Source: JBBQYA01 sp031412335 (lineage in GTDB: Bacteria > Bacteroidota > Bacteroidia > Sphingobacteriales > Sphingobacteriaceae). Taken from it: a stretch of DNA of 64,000 nt. The stretch covers positions 1 through 64,000 of the forward strand of contig JANOCT010000024.1 in the NCBI GenBank assembly GCA_031412335.1. The letters run 5' to 3'. The notes beneath the pieces are model-generated. The model had not been told where the DNA came from, made no database searches, and saw nothing but the letters and a program-made list of their open reading frames with translations. The translations under genes and the position numbers were made by a program. Every line of letters begins with the position of its first letter. Position 1 is the stretch's first letter. Of this stretch, positions 1 to 6,883 are shown one piece after another.

Positions 1-22
1 ACCCCTTTTTTCTTGCGGACTG

Positions 23-30
23 CAAAGGTA
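23..30 (-). promoter_or_regulatory. Leftward -7 promoter box (P1 of a tandem pair)
   Basis: The minus strand reads TACCTTTG, an exact match to the Bacteroidota -7 consensus TAnnTTTG, followed by CAGTCCGC. No clear -33 TTTG lies at the usual distance, but the region just upstream on that strand is a long A/G-rich tract that could act as an UP-like element. The transcribed gene lies outside the window. Confidence 0.45.
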
Positions 31-161
31 GAAACCTTTTCTTTCTTTCCTAATCTTTTTTTTTATTTTTTTGATCCGTTGATCAAAAGGTGGTTATTTT
101 TAATCTTAAAACCTTCCTGAAAAAACAAACCATTCATCTAAATTCCCCTCGTTGGGAGTGC

Positions 162-192
162 AAAGGTGCACCTTGTTAATTGAATTTGCAAA
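162..192 (-). promoter_or_regulatory. Leftward promoter with -33 and -7 boxes (P2 of a tandem pair)
   Basis: On the minus strand there is a TTTG (+ strand 189-192), then 20 nt, then CACCTTTG (162-169). This matches the Bacteroidota arrangement TTTG-N19/20-TAnnTTTG with one mismatch. It points the same way as the box at 23-30, about 139 bp further upstream of whatever is transcribed to the left. Confidence 0.5.
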
Positions 193-565
193 TGAAATAA
201 CAATTAGTTTACATTAAGTTAATATTCGTTTGATTAAAACACTTATAGTCAATGGAAAAAAGTAATAAATATCGACGATTTACCGTTTGAATGAAATTAA
301 GAATTAAAAACTAAATAAAAGTAGGTGGTAATGTTTTGTAAAAACACCAGAGTTAGAAATAAATAGATACAAAGAAATTTAAACACTATACGTATTGTTA
401 CATTGTTGTTCAATTCCCTAAATACTATTTTAACTTCTGTGATATAATTTAGGGATAGTAGAAAAATCCTTTCCATTATACTAGAACTTTAATTAAAATA
501 GGCCGACAAATAGATTTGATATTATAGGTTTAAACACATAATTTAGAAAATTAACATATAAATAG

Positions 566-573
566 TATTTTTG
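566..573 (+). promoter_or_regulatory. -7 promoter box of bamD, almost touching the start codon
   Basis: TATTTTTG is an exact TAnnTTTG match that ends four bases before the bamD ATG at 578. Transcription from it would begin at or within a few bases of the start codon, implying a leaderless or near-leaderless mRNA. No -33 TTTG is visible at the usual spacing. Confidence 0.4.
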
Positions 574-577
574 CAAA

Positions 578-1408
578 ATGATGAGAAAAGGATGGAAATG
601 GTTTGAACCATTTGTGTATATACTTTTAGTTAGTTTATTTTTAGGGTGCAGAAGTGAGTATGAAAAACTAAAGCGTAGTCCGGATGTAGCGAAGAAATAT
701 GAAAAAGCGAAAGAATATTATAATAAGAAGGATTATTATAGAGCTTTACCCTTATTTGAAGAATTAGTAACAATATTCAGAGGTACAGATGAAGCAGAAA
801 CTATATATTACTATTATGCTTATTGTAATTATGGAATGAAAGATTTATTAGCAGCTAGATTCCATTTCAAAACCTTTGCAGATACCTACCCCAATAGCAA
901 ATATGCAGAAGAATGTAGATTTATGGCAGCTTATTGTTATTATTTTGAATCACCTACTTATTCATTAGATCAGGAAAATACTTATAAAGCTATTGAGGCT
1001 CTACAATTGTTCATTAACTTGTATCCAGAAAGCGAGCGAGTAAAGGAAAGCAATGAATTAATTGACAAACTTAGAGCAAAATTAGAACTTAAATCATACG
1101 ATATTGCTAAATTATACTACAACATAGGTGATTATAAAAGTGCTGTGATAAGTTTCAGGAATTCAATTGATGATTTTCCGGATACAAAATATCGGGAGGA
1201 AATGGAATTTCTGATGATTAAATCAAGTTATTTGTATGCTAAAAATAGTGTAGAGAATAAACAAATGGAAAGATATGCTGAGACCGTAAAGCTTTTTGAT
1301 ACTTTTGTAGAAAATTACAGCTCAAGTGAATACATGAAAGATGCGAATAGTATTAATCGTGATGCCATGAAACAATTAGAATCCAGAAAAAAATTAGTAT
1401 TAAATTAA
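578..1408 (+). CDS. bamD: Outer membrane protein assembly factor BamD
   Basis: BamD is the essential lipoprotein partner of BamA in the machine that folds beta-barrel proteins into the outer membrane. The 276-residue protein has a lipoprotein signal with lipobox LFLGC, so Cys24 is the expected lipidated residue. Tetratricopeptide-like helices fill the rest, with repeated motifs such as YYNKKDYYRALPLFEELV and LYYNIGDYKSAVISFRNSI. Length and order fit the BamD (YfiO) family in Bacteroidota. It is followed after 6 bp by rpoZ and then coaBC, a recurring neighbourhood in this phylum. A second ATG three bases downstream could equally serve as start. The sequence identity to the family is by recognition only. 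Confidence 0.88.
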   Translation: MMRKGWKWFEPFVYILLVSLFLGCRSEYEKLKRSPDVAKKYEKAKEYYNKKDYYRALPLFEELVTIFRGTDEAETIYYYYAYCNYGMKDLLAARFHFKTFADTYPNSKYAEECRFMAAYCYYFESPTYSLDQENTYKAIEALQLFINLYPESERVKESNELIDKLRAKLELKSYDIAKLYYNIGDYKSAVISFRNSIDDFPDTKYREEMEFLMIKSSYLYAKNSVENKQMERYAETVKLFDTFVENYSSSEYMKDANSINRDAMKQLESRKKLVLN

Positions 1409-1414
1409 ACAAAT

Positions 1415-1738
1415 ATGAGTAACCCAAAAAATTCTCCAATAAATTCTACTGTAACACGTGATGTGAGACTGTTAGATAAAGATAGTGCAAACATCTATGA
1501 AAGCATTGTGATAATTGCAAAGCGTGCAAATCAGATTTCAACAAATTTGAAAGAAGAATTAAATGGAAAGTTAGCTGAATTTACTACTTCTAATGACAAT
1601 TTAGAAGAAATATTCGAAAACAGAGAACAAATAGAAATTTCAAAGCATTATGAGAAAATGCCAAAGCCTTCACTTTTGGCTACTGAAGAATTCTTAGAAC
1701 ACAAAATTTATTCAAGGAATCCAGCAAAAGAGCAATAA
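1415..1738 (+). CDS. rpoZ: DNA-directed RNA polymerase subunit omega (Bacteroidota type)
   Basis: Small Rpb6/omega-like subunit that helps assemble and stabilise the beta' subunit of RNA polymerase. The 107 residues contain the conserved central stretch VIIAKRANQISTNLKEEL, corresponding to the omega helix that contacts beta'. The C-terminal tail, with KPSLLATEEFLEHKIYSR, is the form seen in Bacteroidota rather than in proteobacterial omega. The gene lies between bamD (6 bp upstream) and coaBC (1 bp downstream), a tight operon and a familiar location for this gene in the phylum. Confidence 0.85.
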   Translation: MSNPKNSPINSTVTRDVRLLDKDSANIYESIVIIAKRANQISTNLKEELNGKLAEFTTSNDNLEEIFENREQIEISKHYEKMPKPSLLATEEFLEHKIYSRNPAKEQ

Positions 1739-1739
1739 A

Positions 1740-2957
1740 ATGCTCGCTGGTAAGCATATTCTTGTTGGAGTTTGTGGTAGCATAGCTAGTTATAAGGCTG
1801 CTGAATTAATTAGATTATTTGTAAAAGCTGGTGCAGAGGTTAAAGTAATAATGACCCAAGATGCAACAACTTTTATAACCCCATTAACATTAGCGACTTT
1901 ATCAAAAAATCCTGTTTTAGTTGAATTTGTAGCTGACAAGAACGGAACTTGGAATAACCATGTTGAACTTGGACTTTGGGCTGATGTAATGATTATTGCC
2001 CCTTGTAGTGCAAATACACTTGCGAAATTTGCTAATGGATTATGCGACAATCTATTAACAGCCACTTATCTTTCGGCTCGTTGTAATGTATTTTTTGCTC
2101 CCGCTATGGATTTGGATATGTGGCAACATCCGTCTACCAAAAGAAACCTTTCATCCATTCAATCCTTTGGAAATATACTAATTAAACCAGAATCTGGCGA
2201 ATTAGCCAGTGGTTTACATGGTGAAGGAAGGTTGGCTGAACCTCAAACTATTTTTGAAGAAATTTCAAATTATTTCAAGTTAAGTTCTGATTTTGCTAAT
2301 CTGAATGTTTTAATAACAGCTGGTCCTACGTATGAGGCGATTGATCCAGTCCGCTTTATCGGTAATCACTCGAGCGGTAAAATGGGCTATGCAATAGCCG
2401 AAGAATTTGCCAGTAGAGGAGCAATTGTAACCTTAATTAGCGGTCCAAGTTCTTTATCATGCTCGTCTAAAATTTCCATAACTATGGTTACAACAGCTGA
2501 TGAAATGTTTAATGAAACAATTAGAAGATCGGATAATGCAGAAATAATTATCATGAGTGCTGCGGTTGCTGATTATACTCCCGTAACTAAATCTGATTTA
2601 AAAATAAAAAAGAAGGATGATCGTTTCGCTATTGAAATGAAAAAAACGAAAGATATTTTATTAGAAGTTGGACAAAGAAAAAAAAGCAATCAGTTTGTTG
2701 TGGGCTTTGCGCTAGAAACAAATAATGCTTTAGAGAATGCCAGAAAAAAACTCATTGAGAAAAATTGCGACATGGTTGTTCTTAATACGTTAGAAGATTC
2801 TGGTGCCGGCTTTACTTCTAAAAATAATTTGGAAAAAAACTTAGCAACGAATAAAATAACTATTCTATCAAAAGAAGGTAAGGTTTTTGAATTTCAATTA
2901 AAAAACAAGAATGAAGTGGCAAAAGATATTGTAGATAAAATAAAATCAGAACGATGA
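1740..2957 (+). CDS. coaBC: Bifunctional phosphopantothenoylcysteine decarboxylase / phosphopantothenate-cysteine ligase
   Basis: Catalyses two consecutive steps of coenzyme A synthesis: ligation of cysteine to 4'-phosphopantothenate (CoaB) and FMN-dependent decarboxylation of the product (CoaC). The N-terminal half is the flavoprotein domain, with GSIASYKA near residue 13, the catalytic His74 in NHVELGLW, the PCSANT motif near residue 88, and PAMDLDMW. The substrate clamp reads ELASGLHGEGRLAEP, with Ser where E. coli has Cys, as I recall from other Bacteroidota. The CoaB half begins at LITAGPTYEAIDPVRFIGN with the SSGKMGYAIAEE dinucleotide-binding stretch. At 405 residues it is full length. 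Its stop overlaps the next gene by 4 bp. Confidence 0.93.
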   Translation: MLAGKHILVGVCGSIASYKAAELIRLFVKAGAEVKVIMTQDATTFITPLTLATLSKNPVLVEFVADKNGTWNNHVELGLWADVMIIAPCSANTLAKFANGLCDNLLTATYLSARCNVFFAPAMDLDMWQHPSTKRNLSSIQSFGNILIKPESGELASGLHGEGRLAEPQTIFEEISNYFKLSSDFANLNVLITAGPTYEAIDPVRFIGNHSSGKMGYAIAEEFASRGAIVTLISGPSSLSCSSKISITMVTTADEMFNETIRRSDNAEIIIMSAAVADYTPVTKSDLKIKKKDDRFAIEMKKTKDILLEVGQRKKSNQFVVGFALETNNALENARKKLIEKNCDMVVLNTLEDSGAGFTSKNNLEKNLATNKITILSKEGKVFEFQLKNKNEVAKDIVDKIKSER

Positions 2958-3856
2958 ACCTGAAATTATTTGTTTTTATCCTATTCATTATTAGCTCATT
3001 TGCTTCAAAAGCTCAAGATTTTAACTGTAATGTTTCTATTTTAGATAATAATATCCAATCATCCGATAAACAAAGAGTGTTTGAAGGACTGGAAACTGGA
3101 ATTACAGAATTTATGAATAATCGTAAATGGTGTGATGATGTTTTAACAAATAGAGAAAGGCTTAATTGCAACATTGTTATTAATATAAGTAAATGGAATG
3201 GATCGAATGAGTTTGAAGGAGTAGCTCAGATCCAATTAAGTAGACCAGTTTACGGAACATCTTATACATCTACTTTATTAAATATCAATGATAAAGAATT
3301 TAGTTTTACGTATTCGGAAGGGCAGGCATTGGAATTTATAGAAAATGGAAATACATCAAACCTAACTTCCTTACTAGGTTACTATGCTTATCTAATGCTT
3401 GGGCTTGATTATGATAGTTTTGGTTTAGAAGGTGGGACTTTGTATTTACAAAAAGCACTGAATATTGTAAACGAATCACAAAATTCAAATTTCAGAGGAT
3501 GGAAAGCCTCAGATGACAATAGAAACAGGTATTGGTTGGCAGAAAATTTACTTAATAATTTTTGCAAACCATTAAGGCAGGTATTTTATTTGTATCACCG
3601 GAAAGGTTTAGACCAATTACAATCAAATGCAGAGGAAGGAAGAAAACAGTTGAACAGTTGCTTACCGTTATTGAAACAAGTACAAAGTAGCAGACCAAAT
3701 TCTATGGCTCTGCAAACGTTTTTTATTGCAAAATCTGATGAGTTAGTGAACTTTTTTTCGAACTCAAGTGTAGGAGAAAAAACGAAAATTGTTGCGGATT
3801 TATCTTTTGTTGATCCTTCCAATATTACCAAGTATCAAACAATTTTAAAAAATTAA
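2954..3856 (+). CDS. DUF4835 family secreted protein
   Basis: A 300-residue protein with a clear signal peptide (about residues 1-20, ending FASKA before QDF). It resembles DUF4835, a family of unknown function that is nearly restricted to Bacteroidota and typically sits between coaBC and recN, as here. The mature part has a conserved YGTSYTSTLLNIND stretch and a helical C-terminal half rich in Leu and Asn. The ATG overlaps the coaBC stop (ATGA), so translation is probably coupled. Export to the periplasm is inferred from the signal peptide. Its retention in this housekeeping run suggests an envelope role, but no activity can be read from it. Confidence 0.8.
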   Translation: MNLKLFVFILFIISSFASKAQDFNCNVSILDNNIQSSDKQRVFEGLETGITEFMNNRKWCDDVLTNRERLNCNIVINISKWNGSNEFEGVAQIQLSRPVYGTSYTSTLLNINDKEFSFTYSEGQALEFIENGNTSNLTSLLGYYAYLMLGLDYDSFGLEGGTLYLQKALNIVNESQNSNFRGWKASDDNRNRYWLAENLLNNFCKPLRQVFYLYHRKGLDQLQSNAEEGRKQLNSCLPLLKQVQSSRPNSMALQTFFIAKSDELVNFFSNSSVGEKTKIVADLSFVDPSNITKYQTILKN

Positions 3857-3879
3857 ATTCTGAAACGTTCCATTTTGCA

Positions 3880-3904
3880 GGCAATAAACAATAATTTTAT
3901 TGCC
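3880..3904 (+). other. Small hairpin between the DUF4835 gene and recN
   Basis: GGCAATAAA (3880-3888) and TTTATTGCC (3896-3904) form a perfect 9-bp stem with a 7-nt loop. No T tract follows, so it is a weak candidate for termination. It lies 14 bp before the recN start and could influence recN expression. Confidence 0.3.
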
Positions 3905-3918
3905 AATAATCTATTGCG

Positions 3919-5583
3919 ATGCTGGAACGACTAAGTATTAAAAATTTTGCGTTAATTGATTCAATTGAAATTAATTTTTCTTCTGAATTGACCATTTTAA
4001 CGGGTGAAACCGGAGCTGGAAAATCTATTATAATAGGAGCTTTAGGATTAATAACAGGGAGCAGAGCAGATACAAAATCATTTTTTGATCCATCAAAAAA
4101 GTGTATAATAGAAGCATCAATACAGATTGGAAACTACGATCTGGAAGAATTTTTTGCTACTAACGATTTAGAATTTGAAAAAGAAACCATACTAAGACGT
4201 GAGCTGCAGAGTGATGGTAAATCCAGAGCGTTTATCAATGATTCGCCTGTGAATTTAACCTTACTTAAAAACTTGGGGGAACTTTTAATTGATATTCATT
4301 CACAGTTTGACACTATTTCACTTAATAAAGAAAAGTACCAACTTGATATAACAGATGCTTATTGCAAACATAAAGATTTGTTAAAAACGCATTCTTTATC
4401 AGTTAGAAAACTGAATCAACAAAAAAAAGAATTACAAGTTTTAGTAGAAAAAAGTGAAAAAGCAGGAGCAGAACAGGATTTTATTACCTATCAATTTAAT
4501 GAGTTAGATGAAGCAAAACTGAATGAAAACGAGTTAAGTGAGTTGGAAACTGAGGCTAAAGAATTGAGCCATGCAGAAGAAATTTTAATTGCTCTTCGTA
4601 GAATAAGTTATTTGATTGAAGAAAATGAATATTCGATTTTAGGAAGTTTGCAAGAAGCAATAAATTCACTTGGTGCCATAGAGAAATTCTATAATCCGAG
4701 CAAAGAACTTTTGAACAGGTTGAAAAGCAGCCAAATAGAACTGAAAGATATTGTAGGAGAAATTGGAAGCATTGAAAGCAGTATTCATTCGAATGATGTT
4801 AGATTGAAGGAAGTGGAAGATCGTATCAGCCAACTAAATAGTTTATTGGTGAAACATAGAAAGCAAACCATATATGAACTTATCGAGCTTCATTTTAAAT
4901 TCAATCAACAATTATCGGAGTTTGGTAATATGGACGAAAGTATTCTATTAATAAAGAAAAATATAGAAGATACTGAATTAGAAGTTTTAAACTCGGCAGA
5001 ACAAATAAGTGCAAATAGAAAAGCGAGTAGCCCCGAATTTAATAAAAACGTTATGAGCTTATTAAAACAAATGGGAATGCCGGATGCTCAGTTTATGATT
5101 GAAATAACGGAACGTGATAACAAGCAAATTGATAGTAGTGGTAAGGATGTAATTAAATTTTTATTCTCATCAAATAAAGGTTTTGAGATGAAGGAATTGA
5201 GTAAAATAGCATCTGGGGGAGAACTTTCTAGGTTAATGTTGGCGATAAAGTATGTTTTAGCGACTGTAACTAAATTACCTACGATAATTTTTGATGAAAT
5301 TGACAGTGGAATATCTGGAGAAATTGCTCAGAAAATGGGAGGGATTTTAGAAAGTTTAGCTAAAAATCTTCAAGTAATAACCATTACCCATTTACCACAA
5401 ATAGCCAGTAAAGGAGAAACACATTTTATGGTAAGCAAAGGAATAAAAGGTAATCAGACAACATCTACCATTAAATATTTGGAAGAAGATGAACGGATAT
5501 TAGAAATAGCAAAAATGCTTAGCGGTGATAATCCAACTAAAACTGCATTGGAAAATGCAAAAGAACTTTTATTCGCTAATTGA
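3919..5583 (+). CDS. recN: DNA repair protein RecN
   Basis: SMC-like ATPase that acts early in recombinational repair of double-strand breaks. The N-terminal domain has the Walker A motif GETGAGKS (residues 29-36) after the typical RecN start LERLSIKNFALIDSIEI. A long coiled-coil centre (about 150-370) follows. The C-terminal half has the ABC signature ASGGELSRLMLAIK and the Walker B stretch PTIIFDEIDSGISG, then the D-loop and the switch His in TITHLPQIAS. With 554 residues it is full length. In many bacteria recN is damage-inducible; no SOS box could be identified here. Confidence 0.95.
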   Translation: MLERLSIKNFALIDSIEINFSSELTILTGETGAGKSIIIGALGLITGSRADTKSFFDPSKKCIIEASIQIGNYDLEEFFATNDLEFEKETILRRELQSDGKSRAFINDSPVNLTLLKNLGELLIDIHSQFDTISLNKEKYQLDITDAYCKHKDLLKTHSLSVRKLNQQKKELQVLVEKSEKAGAEQDFITYQFNELDEAKLNENELSELETEAKELSHAEEILIALRRISYLIEENEYSILGSLQEAINSLGAIEKFYNPSKELLNRLKSSQIELKDIVGEIGSIESSIHSNDVRLKEVEDRISQLNSLLVKHRKQTIYELIELHFKFNQQLSEFGNMDESILLIKKNIEDTELEVLNSAEQISANRKASSPEFNKNVMSLLKQMGMPDAQFMIEITERDNKQIDSSGKDVIKFLFSSNKGFEMKELSKIASGGELSRLMLAIKYVLATVTKLPTIIFDEIDSGISGEIAQKMGGILESLAKNLQVITITHLPQIASKGETHFMVSKGIKGNQTTSTIKYLEEDERILEIAKMLSGDNPTKTALENAKELLFAN

Positions 5584-5665
5584 TAATTCGGGATAATTTT
5601 TAAAAATTAGAAATATAGAAATCCTAAAATTATTTACTTTTAAAAAAATCTAAACAAAAAATTAT

Positions 5666-6478
5666 ATGTCTCATAACATGTTAGAAGGTAAACGCGGTAT
5701 CGTTTTCGGTGCGCTAAACGAAAATTCAATTGCCTGGAAAGTTGCCCAACAAAGTGTAAACGAAGGAGCAAAAATAGTTTTAACTAATGCACCTATTGCA
5801 TTACGAATGGGTGAGATAAATAAACTTGCTGAAGAGTGTAAGGCAGAAATAATACCCGCTGATGTTGTAAATATGGATGATTTGAAAAATTTATTTGAAA
5901 AATCAACTGATATTTTAGGTGGAAAAATCGACTTTGTTTTGCACTCAATTGGTATGAGTATCAATGTTAGAAAAGGTAAACACTACACCGAAGCTGACTA
6001 TGATTATATGCACAAAGGTTTTGATATTTCTGCCATGTCACTTCACCGTGTATTGCAAACTGCTTGGAAACAAGATGCGATGAATGAATGGGGTTCTGTA
6101 GTTGCACTTACTTATATTGCTGCTCAACGTACATTTCCTGATTATAATGATATGGCCGATGCAAAAGCATTGCTTGAGTCTATTACCCGTAGTTTTGGTT
6201 ATCATTATGGAAAGCATAGAAAAGTAAGAGTGAACTCAATTTCCCAATCTCCTACTTATACAACTGCAGGATCTGGGGTAAAAGGATTTGACGGTTTTTA
6301 TGACTACGCTAACAAAATGTCGCCACTTGGAAATGCTACCGCTGACCAATGTGCCGAATATTGCATTAGTTTATTTTCTGATTATACCAAAATGGTCACT
6401 ATGCAAAACCTATTTCATGATGGAGGATTCTCATTTACTGGAGTGAGTCCGGAAGTTGTCGAAGCCCTGAGTAAATAA
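5666..6478 (+). CDS. fabI: Enoyl-[acyl-carrier-protein] reductase (NADH)
   Basis: Carries out the last reduction in each cycle of type II fatty-acid elongation, converting enoyl-ACP to acyl-ACP. The 270-residue protein has the NAD-binding start GKRGIVFGALNENSIAW and the FabI catalytic pattern: Tyr150, Tyr160 and Lys167 in LTYIAAQRTFPDYNDMADAK, matching E. coli Tyr146, Tyr156 and Lys163. The stretch QSPTYTTAGSGVKGFDGF corresponds to the flexible substrate-binding loop. The 82-bp gap from recN suggests it may have its own promoter, but I found no convincing box. It is the last gene of the run and is closed by a strong terminator. Confidence 0.95.
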   Translation: MSHNMLEGKRGIVFGALNENSIAWKVAQQSVNEGAKIVLTNAPIALRMGEINKLAEECKAEIIPADVVNMDDLKNLFEKSTDILGGKIDFVLHSIGMSINVRKGKHYTEADYDYMHKGFDISAMSLHRVLQTAWKQDAMNEWGSVVALTYIAAQRTFPDYNDMADAKALLESITRSFGYHYGKHRKVRVNSISQSPTYTTAGSGVKGFDGFYDYANKMSPLGNATADQCAEYCISLFSDYTKMVTMQNLFHDGGFSFTGVSPEVVEALSK

Positions 6479-6523
6479 TTTGCTAAAATTTGAAGACTTT
6501 ATAGAATCTTAAAATTTGTTAAA

Positions 6524-6561
6524 AAAAGAAAAACCCAATGTTGCCATTGGGTTTTTCTTTT
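6524..6561. terminator. Bidirectional intrinsic terminator
   Basis: AAAAGAAAAACCCAATG (6524-6540) pairs perfectly with CATTGGGTTTTTCTTTT (6545-6561) around a TTGC loop. The arms give a T-rich run on either strand, so it can stop transcription from fabI (+) and from the small gene at 6572-6769 (-), which converge here. Confidence 0.9.
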
Positions 6562-6571
6562 AAAATTTATT

Positions 6572-6769
6572 TTAGTTTTTTAATTTCTGATTCAAGTGAT
6601 GATCTCTATATTTCTTAACTCCATATGCCAATCCTGCAACTGCTAATAGGCTTATTCCACCATCAATAGGCACATCTGCGTCATCAGGAGGTAAAGGTTG
6701 AGCCATAGCCAAGGTTGCAGAAAATATAAATATTGCTGAAGTAAAGATTAATTTTTGGTATAATTTCAT
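6572..6769 (-). CDS. Small secreted protein with a PID-CTERM-like C-terminal sorting signal
   Basis: A 65-residue protein with a signal peptide (residues 1 to about 23, ending in TLAMAQ). A short Pro/Asp-rich linker (PLPPDDAD) leads to VPIDGGISLLAVAGLAYGVKK, a hydrophobic segment with a basic end. This tripartite layout of short motif, transmembrane stretch and positive tail resembles the PID-CTERM putative protein-sorting signal that I recall from Bacteroidota. After signal cleavage the mature protein is essentially only that signal. No matching sortase-like protease is in the window. It converges with fabI and lies downstream of the T9SS cargo genes. It could also be a simple anchored small membrane protein. 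Confidence 0.65.
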   Translation of the reverse strand: MKLYQKLIFTSAIFIFSATLAMAQPLPPDDADVPIDGGISLLAVAGLAYGVKKYRDHHLNQKLKN

Positions 6770-6883
6770 TAGATAATTTTCAATAAATACGCTAACAGTT
6801 ACGAGTTGGTTTTAATTTTAACTTTTCACGAAGTTAGGATTACAATTTTACAATTATTTGTTTAATGTAAAATAGTTTTTTTT

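Larger units (their letters stand above)
1..577. other. Noncoding region upstream of bamD
   Basis: No believable coding frame is present. The left part (1-200) has two sites that read on the minus strand as Bacteroidota -7 boxes, at 23-30 and 162-169, both pointing out of the window to the left. Between them lies an 8-bp hairpin (69-76 with 81-88, loop CGTT) next to a long T tract. The right part (200-560) is very AT-rich without recognisable structure, and ends in a -7-like box just before bamD. No tRNA or rRNA sequence is seen. Confidence 0.6.

Noticed and set aside
69..88. Hairpin with a nearby T tract as an intrinsic terminator
   Set aside because: The T tract precedes the stem on the plus strand, and the minus strand has an A tract after it, so neither direction has the stem followed by T that a terminator needs.
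1..577. tRNA or small RNA gene in the left noncoding region
   Set aside because: No cloverleaf, anticodon stem or CCA end could be recognised; the sequence is too AT-rich and unstructured apart from the hairpin noted.
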